In this document: piece after piece, positions 10,329 to 18,546 of the stretch | Layout: every line of letters starts with the position of its first letter | Numbering within the stretch: position 1 is the stretch's first letter | Origin: an uncultured Sphingomonadales bacterium | Lineage (GTDB): Bacteria; Pseudomonadota; Alphaproteobacteria; Sphingomonadales; Sphingomonadaceae | Assembly (NCBI GenBank): GCA_937863505.1 | Contig: CALMGC010000051.1 | Location: 1-32,961, forward strand | Direction of reading: 5' to 3' | Length of the DNA: 32,961 nt | Notes under the pieces: generated by a model | The model's input: the letters and a program-made list of their open reading frames with translations, nothing else | What the model was told of the DNA's origin: nothing | The model's database searches: none | Position numbers and translations under genes: made by a program

Positions 10329-10528
10329 CAGGCAGGGCTGGCATAGCGCCCGTCTTCGAAAGTGGCGATAGCGGCTCCTTTGGCCAGTCCGGTCAAACCG
10401 CGGACCGGAGCTCCTTGCCGCCAATTCGCGGTCAATGGCGCGCCCGTATAGTGCTGGACCAAAGCGACACATTGCCCGCTACCCACCTTTGCAGTGCCCT
10501 CAAGGTCTTCGACTTTGGTGTAAACATA
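10328..10528 (-). pseudogene. N-terminal remnant of a BPSL0067-like (amidase-effector-type) family protein
   Basis: Minus-frame YVYTKVEDLEGTAKVGSGQCVALVQHYTGAPLTANWRQGAPVRGLTGLAKGAAIATFEDGRYASPA*. No in-frame start (TAA directly upstream). Truncated right after the ATFxxGRY segment. Confidence 0.6.
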
Positions 10529-10594
10529 TTACGGTGGCAGCATCGGCATACTAATTACCCCCGCTCTGACACTATCAGTATAGGCTACACCGCT

Positions 10595-11446
10595 TCAGTT
10601 CTTGAGCTTCCACCCGCGCCGGAGCAGCGTGTAGCACAACAGCCCCAGCGCCACATCTAGCCCCAACACCACCGCGCCGCCCAGCAGCACCGGCGAGTCG
10701 GCGACGCCGAGGAACCCGAACCGGAAACCGGAGATGATGTAGAAGAACGGGTTCACATGGCTGAACGCCCTGAACGCGGGCGCGAGGTGCGTGACCGAGT
10801 AGAACGTGCCCGACAGCAGGGTCAGCGGCGCGATGGCGAAGTTCTGCACCGCCGCGGCATGGTCGAACTTCTCCGCCCAGATCGACGTCAGCACGCCCAC
10901 CAGCGCCAGCAGCACCGCGCCGAACACGCCGAACCACAGGATCGCGAACGGCTGCACCGGCGTGACATGCACCCCCGGCCACAGCGCCATCGCCACCCAC
11001 ACCGCCGCGCCGACACACGCCGCGCGCGTCACCGCGCCGCCGACCATCGCCGCCAGCAGCTCCGCGCTCGACAGCGGCGGCATGAGGTAATCGACGATCG
11101 TCCCCTGGATCTTGCCCACCAGCAGCGAAAAGCTGGCATTGGCGAACGCGGTCTGGAGCATTCCCATCACGATCAGCCCGGGGGCAATGAAGTCCGCGAA
11201 CGGCACCGTGGCCGCGCCGACGTGCACCGGCTGCCGCCCGCCGGTCGCGACGGTGAAGATGATCAGGAACAGCAAGGTGGTGATCGCGGGCGCCCAGATC
11301 GTCTGCAGCTGCACCTTGAAAAAGCGGCGCACTTCCTTGACATAGAGTGTCTTGAGCCCGCCCCAATTCACTTGCCGGATCACCGGTACGCCGGGGGCGG
11401 CTCGTATCGCCGATACGTTTTCGCCGAAGGGGGGCTGGCTGCTCAT
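10595..11446 (-). CDS. ABC-2 type transporter permease
   Basis: GGLKTLYVKEVRRFFKVQLQTIWAPAITTLLFLIIFTVATG...FADFIAPGLIVMGMLQTAFANASFSLLVGKIQGTIVDYLMPPLSSAELL...LSGTFYSV; start MSSQPPFGENVSA at 11446. Confidence 0.92.
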   Translation of the reverse strand: MSSQPPFGENVSAIRAAPGVPVIRQVNWGGLKTLYVKEVRRFFKVQLQTIWAPAITTLLFLIIFTVATGGRQPVHVGAATVPFADFIAPGLIVMGMLQTAFANASFSLLVGKIQGTIVDYLMPPLSSAELLAAMVGGAVTRAACVGAAVWVAMALWPGVHVTPVQPFAILWFGVFGAVLLALVGVLTSIWAEKFDHAAAVQNFAIAPLTLLSGTFYSVTHLAPAFRAFSHVNPFFYIISGFRFGFLGVADSPVLLGGAVVLGLDVALGLLCYTLLRRGWKLKN

Positions 11447-11509
11447 CGCGCATTCGCGTAACCGCCGCCGCCGCCGCCCGCAACCCGGCGCACGGGAATG
11501 ATGACCATG

Positions 11510-12178
11510 ATGACCTGGACCGACGAGCGGATCGAGACGCTCAAGAAGATGTGGGAAGCGGGGCAGACCGCGAGCCAGATCGCCGAGGAGCTGGGCGGGG
11601 TGAGCCGCAATGCGGTGATCGGCAAGGCGCACCGGCTCGAGCTGCAGGCGCGTCCCTCGCCGGTGAAGCCAAACGAGCCCGCTGCGCCGCCGCTTGAGCC
11701 CGAGCCCGTGGTGGCCGCGCCGGAGCCGGAGCCGGAGCCGGAGGTCGAGGCGGAGCCGGAGCCCGAGGTGGAAGCCGATATCGAGACCGCCGACGACATC
11801 GCGTCGCCCGTGCCCGTCATCGCCGCGCCGATGCCGCCGCGCGAGCCGGTGCTGCGCTCGGTCGGTCCCGGCGGCTTCCTTCGTCAGGCCCCCGGCGAGC
11901 AGCAGCCGCCAAGCTCGCCCGCGCCGCCGCGCCGGCTCGTTCCCGCGCGGCCCTCACCCGACATCGCGGGCAAGACCGGGCTGCTCGACCTCAACGACAA
12001 AATCTGCAAATGGCCGCTCGGCCATCCGGGCGAGCCCGACTTCCACTTCTGCGGCGAGAAGGTGAATCCAGGCTTCCCCTACTGCGTCGACCATTGCGGC
12101 CACGCGTACCAGGCGCAGCTCCCCCGCCGCGACCGCCGCGCGCCCCCGCTGCCGTTCGGGGGGCCGAGGGCGCGGTGA
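11510..12178 (+). CDS. gcrA: GcrA cell-cycle regulator
   Basis: MTWTDERIETLKKMWEAGQTASQIAEELGGVSRNAVIGKAHRLELQ is the GcrA N-terminus; C-terminal KWPLGHPGEPDFHFCGEKVNPGFPYCVDHCGHAYQ. Several ATGs lie at 11498-11510. Confidence 0.95.
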   Translation: MTWTDERIETLKKMWEAGQTASQIAEELGGVSRNAVIGKAHRLELQARPSPVKPNEPAAPPLEPEPVVAAPEPEPEPEVEAEPEPEVEADIETADDIASPVPVIAAPMPPREPVLRSVGPGGFLRQAPGEQQPPSSPAPPRRLVPARPSPDIAGKTGLLDLNDKICKWPLGHPGEPDFHFCGEKVNPGFPYCVDHCGHAYQAQLPRRDRRAPPLPFGGPRAR

Positions 12179-12196
12179 GACCGCACGGGAAGGGGC

Positions 12197-13351
12197 CTAT
12201 AGTCCCTTCCCGTAAACCTGGTAGACTTTGTTGACGCGGCTCTGGATGGTTTCCGCGATCGAGCGCATCCCTTGGTTGTCCTCGAGAATCCAGCCGATCT
12301 CGCCGCGGCTTGCGCCATAGCGGTCCACCGACGCGCGGCGGATATATTCGATCATCATGAAGGCGAGCTGCGAGGCCATGCGCGAGGCTTGCAGCTCCTT
12401 GACGACGCCCATCAACGGCACGCGCATTGTCCGCACCTTGGGCTTCCTCAGCCATAGCAGCAGCTTGGCCCAGCCGAACGGCAGCAGCTCGCCGCTCAGC
12501 GGCTTGATCGCCTCGTTGAGGTCGGGGAGCGTAATCATGAACGCAACGGGCTTGCCGTCCAGCTCGGCGATGCGGATCAGGTCGTTGAACACGATCGGCT
12601 TCAGCTTGACGCCGACATCGTCGATCTCGGGCTCGGTCAGCGGCACGAAGCCCCAATTGTCGCTCCACGCGTCGTTGAGGATGCCGAGGATGATCTCCGC
12701 TTCCTGCTTGAACTTGCGCTTGTCGACCTCGCGGATATGGATGCGCGAGTTCTTCTCGCCCGAGGCGATGATCCGCTTCACGATCGGCGGGAACTCCTGC
12801 GTGATGTCGAGATCATAGGTGAGCAGGCGTTTCTCGCAGGCATAGCCGGCGCGCTCGACCCACGCTTGGTACTCGGGCCTGGCATGGCCCATCATGATCG
12901 TCGGCGGGTGGTCGTGTCCTTCGGTCAGCAACCCCGGTTCCTCCCAGATCGATTGCGACACGGGGCCGAGCGCGCGGCTCATCCCTTCCTTGCGCAACCA
13001 CGCTTCCGCGCGGGCGAGCAGGGCGGTGAACACGCCCTCGTCCTCGGCATCCATCAGCCCCCAAAAGCCGACGCCGGGCCCGAACCCCTGCGCGGCGTCC
13101 ATCGACAACGCGAGCGTATCGATATGTGCGGAGATGCGGCCCACCACCTTGCCGCCGCGCTCGGCCAGGAAAAGCTGAGCGCGCGCATGGCTGTACCAGC
13201 CGTTTCTCTCGGGAGTTATCAAGCCCAGCGCCTCGCCCTTCAACGGCGGAACCCAGGCGGGGTCGTCCTTGTACAGGCGAAACGGCAAGTCGACGAACGC
13301 TTTACGATCGCGCTTGGTCTTGACCTCGCGGATGGTGACTTGGTCGGTCAT
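12197..13351 (-). CDS. GNAT-fold YghO-like N-acyltransferase; candidate bacterial ceramide synthase (bCerS-like)
   Basis: 384 aa; KAFVDLPFRLYKDDPAWVPPLKGEALGLITPERNGWYSHARAQLFLAERGGKVVGRISAHID...GLLTEGHDHPPTIMMGHARPEYQAWVERAGYACEKRLLTYD. bCerS assignment rests on recalled family similarity plus locus context. Confidence 0.6.
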   Translation of the reverse strand: MTDQVTIREVKTKRDRKAFVDLPFRLYKDDPAWVPPLKGEALGLITPERNGWYSHARAQLFLAERGGKVVGRISAHIDTLALSMDAAQGFGPGVGFWGLMDAEDEGVFTALLARAEAWLRKEGMSRALGPVSQSIWEEPGLLTEGHDHPPTIMMGHARPEYQAWVERAGYACEKRLLTYDLDITQEFPPIVKRIIASGEKNSRIHIREVDKRKFKQEAEIILGILNDAWSDNWGFVPLTEPEIDDVGVKLKPIVFNDLIRIAELDGKPVAFMITLPDLNEAIKPLSGELLPFGWAKLLLWLRKPKVRTMRVPLMGVVKELQASRMASQLAFMMIEYIRRASVDRYGASRGEIGWILEDNQGMRSIAETIQSRVNKVYQVYGKGL

Positions 13352-13452
13352 GTCGGTCCCCCGTTCGTGCTTGCCCGCGACTGTACCCGGCGCGGGCGAT
13401 GCCGAAAAGGGCGGGTCTCGCATCGCCGCGAAGTCGCCATTATGTGCGGGCA

Positions 13453-14538
13453 ATGGACCGAGTTATGACGACGCTTGCCTTCTCTCGTGCGGCTCCGGCG
13501 GACAGGCCGGCGCGGGAGCGTGTCGCCGACGACAAGACGATGCTGCGGACGGCCGCCGAACTGACGCGTGATCTTAACGCGCCCCGCCGGGCGGTATACT
13601 GGGGTGACATGCTGGGCTCGGCCGCGCTCGGCTATGGCGCGCTGGCGGGGGCGGTGCTGTTGCCGGGCGGGTGGGCGATCGTCGCGGGGGTGGTCGCGGT
13701 GCTGGCGCTGTACCGGGCGAGCTTGTTCATTCACGAGATCAGCCACATGCGCCATGCCGCGGTGCCCGGCTTCAAGGCGGGGTGGAATGCGATGATCGGC
13801 GTGCCCCTGCTCGCGCCGAGCTTCATGTATGAGGGTGTTCACAACCTCCACCACGCGCGGACGCGGTACGGGACGGTGGACGACCCCGAATACCTCCCGC
13901 TCGCGTTGATGAAGCCGTGGACGGTGCCGCTGTTCGTCGCGCTGGCCGCGCTCGCTCCGGTGGGGTTTCTCCTTCGCTATGCGTTGCTGACGCCGCTGTC
14001 GTTGGTCGTGCCGGGGTTGCGGCGTGCGGTGGTGGAGCGCTTCTCGTCGCTGGCGATCAATCCGCAGTTCCGCCGCCGGATGCCGGAAGGCGCGGCCGGG
14101 CGCGAAATGCTGCGGCTGGAGCTCGCCGCGAGCGCGTGGGCGATCGCACTCGTCGCGCTTGTCGCGACGGGCGTCGTGCCGCTGCGCGCGATTGCCATCG
14201 CGTTGCTCGTGCTGTCGGCGGTGATGGTGCTGAACCAGGTGCGCACACTCGTCGCGCACCTTTGGGAAAATGACGGCGAGGCGATGAGCGTCACCGCGCA
14301 ATATCTTGACTCGGTCAACGTGCCGCCGCCGACGCTGCTGCCCGCTTTGTGGGCCCCGGTGGGGCTCCGCTACCACGCGCTCCATCACCTGCTGCCGGGG
14401 CTGCCGTATCATTCGCTGGGCGAGGCGCATCGGCGGCTGGCGCGCGCGGTGGACGCGGGCTCGCCCTATCACCGTGCGAGCTATGCCGGGCTGCCCGGAC
14501 TGCTCGGCAAGCTGGTGCGGAGCACGGTCGGGCGTTGA
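13453..14538 (+). CDS. Membrane fatty acid desaturase/hydroxylase family protein
   Basis: Three histidine boxes: HEISHMRH, HNLHHARTRYG, HALHHLLPGLPYHSLGEAHRRL; TM segments; start MDRVMTTLAFSRAA. Confidence 0.9.
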   Translation: MDRVMTTLAFSRAAPADRPARERVADDKTMLRTAAELTRDLNAPRRAVYWGDMLGSAALGYGALAGAVLLPGGWAIVAGVVAVLALYRASLFIHEISHMRHAAVPGFKAGWNAMIGVPLLAPSFMYEGVHNLHHARTRYGTVDDPEYLPLALMKPWTVPLFVALAALAPVGFLLRYALLTPLSLVVPGLRRAVVERFSSLAINPQFRRRMPEGAAGREMLRLELAASAWAIALVALVATGVVPLRAIAIALLVLSAVMVLNQVRTLVAHLWENDGEAMSVTAQYLDSVNVPPPTLLPALWAPVGLRYHALHHLLPGLPYHSLGEAHRRLARAVDAGSPYHRASYAGLPGLLGKLVRSTVGR

Positions 14539-14539
14539 G

Positions 14540-15631
14540 CTATTCCTCGGTGCGTACCAGCACGCTCTCGCCTATAAGCAAGAACATCAGGAACGGTGCC
14601 CAAGCCGCGAGGAACGGCGGGTAAGCACCCAGATTGCCCATCGCCAGCGCGAAATTGTCCGCGACGAAGTACGCGAAGCCGAGCGCCATGCCGATCACCG
14701 CGCGCACGAACAGCTGCCCCGATCGCGCCAGCCCGAACGCCGCCACCGCGCCGAGCAGCGGCATCAGCACCGCCGAGAGCGGCCCCGACAGCTTATGCCA
14801 GGCCGAGCCCTCCAGCGCCTTGGTCGGGCGGCCCGCGTCCGACAGGTCGCCGATCGCGGAGCGGAGCGCGCCGAACGACATCGAATCGGGGTCTACCGTC
14901 GCCAGCGTGAACTGGTCAGGCCGCACCCCCTCGGCGACATGCAGCGCCGGAAACCGCGTCTGCCTGTCCTTCGCCACGTCGAAGCGCCGCGCGGGGAAGA
15001 TGTGCCAGCCCTCGCCGTCGCGCACCCCGCGCGGGGCGGTGATGATCGACACCAGCCGTCCGCCCGTCCGGTCGTAGATGGTGACGCCCGTCAGCGTCGC
15101 CGCCGGTCCGCGGCCCTTGACCTGGTCGGCCTGGACAAGGTCGTCGCCGTCGAGCACCCACACGTTGCTCCGGTCGCCGCGATCGGTCGGCACTGCGCCA
15201 TACTCGACCAGCTGCCATTGCGTCAGCACGCCCGTGGCGCGGCTGACGACGCGGTCGTTGAACGCGAACGACAGCGCCGCGACGCCGAGGCTCGCAACCA
15301 GCAACGGCGCGAGCACCTGATGCGCGGACATGCCCGCGCCCTTGAGCGCAATCACCTCGCTGTTGGTGTTCATCTGCCAGAAGGTGACAAGCGTTCCGAG
15401 CAGTACCGCATAAGGCGTTGCAAAGGCGACCACCTGCGGCAAACGGAGCGACACGTAGCGCCACACCTCGGCCTCGCTGTTGCCCGGGTGCGCGAGAATC
15501 TTACCCGACTCGCTCAGCACCGCGAGCATCGTCAGCACCAGCGTCATGCCCGCGAGGATCGCGAACACGCGTACGAGGAACAGCCGCGCCATGTAGAGGG
15601 CGACCGTGCGCGAGGGGAACAGCCCGCTCAT
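14540..15631 (-). CDS. lptG: LPS export ABC transporter permease LptG
   Basis: MSGLFPSRTVALYMARLFLVRVFAILAGMTLVLTMLAVLSESGKIL...NTNSEVIALKGAGMSAHQVLAPLL; overlaps upstream lptF. Confidence 0.92.
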   Translation of the reverse strand: MSGLFPSRTVALYMARLFLVRVFAILAGMTLVLTMLAVLSESGKILAHPGNSEAEVWRYVSLRLPQVVAFATPYAVLLGTLVTFWQMNTNSEVIALKGAGMSAHQVLAPLLVASLGVAALSFAFNDRVVSRATGVLTQWQLVEYGAVPTDRGDRSNVWVLDGDDLVQADQVKGRGPAATLTGVTIYDRTGGRLVSIITAPRGVRDGEGWHIFPARRFDVAKDRQTRFPALHVAEGVRPDQFTLATVDPDSMSFGALRSAIGDLSDAGRPTKALEGSAWHKLSGPLSAVLMPLLGAVAAFGLARSGQLFVRAVIGMALGFAYFVADNFALAMGNLGAYPPFLAAWAPFLMFLLIGESVLVRTEE

Positions 15632-16821
15632 GCGGTCGCCTCGCGCCGCCCCGGCAACCAGCGCCCGATCGCGCGGCCGAGCTTGGCGAACCCGCGCTCT
15701 AGCCCGCCGATGGGCTGCCCGCCCGGCACATAGGCGATGGTCCGATACATCCACAGCACCAACGCGGCGAAGAGGGCGAACGGTCCCCACAGCGCCAGCG
15801 TCGGATCGACCTTGCCGAGCGCGCCGAGCGAGTCGCCATACTGGTTCACCTTGTGATAGGTGACGACCATCACGATCGCGAGGAACACGCCGAGCGCGGA
15901 GGACGACCGCTTGGGCGGGACGCCGAGCGCGATGCCGAGCAGCGGCATCAGGAAGATCGACACGATCTCCGCGACGCGGAAGTCCCACTCGGCGCGATAG
16001 GTGTCGCGCTGCTCGCGCGTCGCGTCCTTGTTGCGACCGAGGCGGCGGAGCTCGGGCAAGGTAAGCTCCAGATTCTGCTCGCCGCGTTGCCGGAAGGCCT
16101 CGAACTTGGGCAGGTCGATCGGCAGGTCGTGCGAGGTGAAGGTGAGCACGCGCGGCTGCGGGAAGTCGGCGCGGTTGTGGATCAGCACACCATTGCTGAG
16201 CCGGAACACGATGGTGTCGGGATCGGGGCTGGCGAGAAAACGCCCGCGATCGGCGGTGATGCCGACCCAGTCACCCTTGCTCGACAGCGCCTGGACGAAG
16301 ATACCGGTCAGCTGCCGCCCTTCGTCATGGCTCTGCTCGACCCTGAGCGTCATCCGCTTGCCCAAGTGGGTGAACTCGCCGACCTTGATCGACGCGCCGA
16401 GCGCGCCCGTCCGCAGTTCAAACTTTAGCCGCTCGTACCGATAGCGCGCTTTGGGCTGGACATAGCCGACGATCGCGAAGTTGAGCAGCGCCAGCCCGAT
16501 CGCGAACAGGTACGGTACGCGCAGCAACCGCGTATAGCTTAGCCCCACGCCGCGCATGACGTCGAGCTCCGACGATCCCGCGAGCCGGCGGAACGCGAGC
16601 AGCACGCCGAGCAGCAGCCCGATCGGGATGCCGAGCCCGAGATATTCGGGCAAGAGGCTCGCCAGCATTCGCCAAACCACCGCGACCGGGCCGCCCTCGA
16701 TGGCGACGAACTGGAACAGGCGCTGCATCCGGTCGAGCACCAGCAGCGCGGCCGCGATGATCAAGGTGGAGAAGAGCGGCACCGCGATCAGCCGCGCCAT
16801 GTAACGATCGATCGACTGCAT
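15628..16821 (-). CDS. lptF: LPS export ABC transporter permease LptF
   Basis: MQSIDRYMARLIAVPLFSTLIIAAALLVLDRMQRLFQFVAIEGGPVAVVWRMLASLLPEYLGLGIPIGLLLGVLLAFRRLAGSSELDVMRGVGLSY; YjgP/YjgQ family. An alternative start lies at 16863. Confidence 0.93.
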   Translation of the reverse strand: MQSIDRYMARLIAVPLFSTLIIAAALLVLDRMQRLFQFVAIEGGPVAVVWRMLASLLPEYLGLGIPIGLLLGVLLAFRRLAGSSELDVMRGVGLSYTRLLRVPYLFAIGLALLNFAIVGYVQPKARYRYERLKFELRTGALGASIKVGEFTHLGKRMTLRVEQSHDEGRQLTGIFVQALSSKGDWVGITADRGRFLASPDPDTIVFRLSNGVLIHNRADFPQPRVLTFTSHDLPIDLPKFEAFRQRGEQNLELTLPELRRLGRNKDATREQRDTYRAEWDFRVAEIVSIFLMPLLGIALGVPPKRSSSALGVFLAIVMVVTYHKVNQYGDSLGALGKVDPTLALWGPFALFAALVLWMYRTIAYVPGGQPIGGLERGFAKLGRAIGRWLPGRREATA

Positions 16822-16939
16822 GGGCTGGCGGACGGGCTCGCGGACGGGAACGGCGTGGGGCACAAGCTATAGGTGGGGGACGCGCGCCCGTCAGCTTTAT
16901 TCGGCGGCGATCACCTCGGGCGCGCGGGTCGTCGCAGGG

Positions 16940-16967
16940 GCTTCCGCTCACTGCGCTGGCGGTAAGC
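16940..16967 (-). terminator. Candidate stem-loop terminator downstream of spt
   Basis: GCTT-A-CCGC...GCGG-AAGC stem (8 bp, one bulge) shortly after the spt stop on the minus strand; no clear T-tract. Confidence 0.35.
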
Positions 16968-16981
16968 GCGGCCGCATTTAA

Positions 16982-18244
16982 TTAATGAAGCGTTCCCGTC
17001 GCCTCGCCCGCCGCGCGGAACATCGCCAGCACCGTCGCGATCTGCTCGGGTGTGTGCTCGGCGCAGAGCGAGCAGCGGAGCAGGAAGGTCCCCGCCGGCG
17101 TCGCGGGCGGACGCGCCATGTTGACGTACAAGCCGCCTTCCAGAAGCGCCTGCCACATCGTCACCGCCTGTTGCTGGTCGTGGAGGATCACCGCGACGAT
17201 CGCGGACTGCGGCGTCGCCGTGCCGAGCGTGAAGCCCATTTCGGTCAGCCCCGCGTGAAGCGCGCGCGCATTGTCCCACAAGCGGCGGCGCTTGTCGTGC
17301 GCGAACATCAGCTTGCGGATCGACGCGGCGGCGGTGGCGACCACCGACGGAGGCAGCGAGGCGGTGAAGATATACGGGCGGCAGGCGAGCCGCATCACTT
17401 CGAACTTGGGATGGTTCGACACGCAGAAGCCGCCCACGGTGCCGACCGACTTGGAAAAGGTGCCGATGACGAAATCGACCTCGCCCTCCAGCCCCTGTTC
17501 CTCATACACGCCGCGCCCGTTGGGGCCGTAGAACCCCATAGAATGCGCTTCGTCGGACAGCGTCATGGCACCGTGTTTCTTCGCGACAGCAACCATTTCC
17601 GCCAGCGGCGCGACGTCGCCGAGCATCGAATATACGCCCTCGAGCACGACGAGCTTGCCCGCTTCCCTAGGCAGGCGGGACAGGCGACGATCGAGGTCCT
17701 CGACCGAATTATGGCGAAACCGCACGACCTCCGCATTGCCGAGCGCGCAGCCGTCATAAATCGACGCGTGGCTGTCCGCGTCGAGGATGATGTACTCGCC
17801 CTTGCCCGCGATCGTCGACAGGATGCCGAGGTTCGCCTGATAGCCGGTCGAGAACACCATCGCGTGCCGCGCGCCGTAGAACGCCTTTAGCGCCTCCTCC
17901 GCTTCGACATGGTCGCGAAAGGTGCCGTTGAGCATCCGGCTGCCGTTGGTGCCCGTCCCGAACCGGTCGAGCGCGTCCTTGCCCGCCCGGATCACGTCGG
18001 GGTCGAACGTCATGCCCATGTAATTGTAAGTGCCGAGCAGGATCGTCTTCCTGCCGCGGATCACCGCCTCGGTTGGCGAGGTGACCTCGTCCATGACGAT
18101 CCCGAACGGATCGCGCACCCCCGTCGCGAGCAGCGCCTCGCGCTCGGCGATGAGCGGGTCGAACTTGGAGAACAGGTCGCGCTCGGGAGCGACCGGGGCC
18201 GGGTCGAGCGTCAACGCCTCCGCTTGAAAGCCTGCCTCCGTCAT
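16982..18244 (-). CDS. spt: Serine palmitoyltransferase
   Basis: 420 aa; ILLGTYNYMGMTFDPDVIRAGKDALDRFGTGTNGSRMLNGTFRDHVEAEEAL...LSDEAHSMGFYGPNGRGVYEEQGL...VIGTFSKSVGTVGGFCV; close to Sphingomonas SPT as recalled. Confidence 0.96.
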   Translation of the reverse strand: MTEAGFQAEALTLDPAPVAPERDLFSKFDPLIAEREALLATGVRDPFGIVMDEVTSPTEAVIRGRKTILLGTYNYMGMTFDPDVIRAGKDALDRFGTGTNGSRMLNGTFRDHVEAEEALKAFYGARHAMVFSTGYQANLGILSTIAGKGEYIILDADSHASIYDGCALGNAEVVRFRHNSVEDLDRRLSRLPREAGKLVVLEGVYSMLGDVAPLAEMVAVAKKHGAMTLSDEAHSMGFYGPNGRGVYEEQGLEGEVDFVIGTFSKSVGTVGGFCVSNHPKFEVMRLACRPYIFTASLPPSVVATAAASIRKLMFAHDKRRRLWDNARALHAGLTEMGFTLGTATPQSAIVAVILHDQQQAVTMWQALLEGGLYVNMARPPATPAGTFLLRCSLCAEHTPEQIATVLAMFRAAGEATGTLH

Positions 18245-18483
18245 GCGGTGAGCTTGCCCACCGCATCGACGAGCTGGCCCACCGTCTCGATCTCCGCCTG
18301 CATGTTCATGGTAATGACGATATCGAACTCGTCCTCCACCGCCGCCACGAAGTCGAGCACGGTGAGGCTGTCCCATTCGAGGTCGCCCTGGAAGGTGGTC
18401 GCCTCGCTCAGCGCGACGCCCTTCTTGTTGAACGGCTCAATCTGGCGCGCGACGGTGTCGAAGATGTGCTGGCGGTCGGTCAT
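18241..18483 (-). CDS. Acyl carrier protein associated with serine palmitoyltransferase
   Basis: 80 aa; DLEWDSLTVLDFVAAVEDEFDIVI carries the phosphopantetheine DSL motif; 4-bp overlap with spt. Confidence 0.93.
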   Translation of the reverse strand: MTDRQHIFDTVARQIEPFNKKGVALSEATTFQGDLEWDSLTVLDFVAAVEDEFDIVITMNMQAEIETVGQLVDAVGKLTA

Positions 18484-18546
18484 GGGGAATCCTGATTGCC
18501 GGATGAATGCGGCGCGGTTGCGGCGGCGCGGCGCCACGTCCGCGCG

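Noticed and set aside
10074-10528. Active type VI secretion effector locus
   Set aside because: Both halves are truncated and out of frame, and there are no secretion genes in the window; treated as a fossil only.
10061-10660. 199-aa + strand ORF in the intergenic region
   Set aside because: No protein-like pattern, and it overlaps the better-supported minus-strand pseudogene remnants and the permease C-terminus.
14306-15733. 475-aa + strand ORF antisense to lptG
   Set aside because: Low-complexity basic translation antisense to a recognised permease.
16968-16985. Adjacent NotI (GCGGCCGC) and PacI (TTAATTAA) sites after spt suggesting a vector junction
   Set aside because: Spt runs to its expected length through the PacI site, and the flanks are genomic in character; most simply chance plus an AT-rich terminator region.
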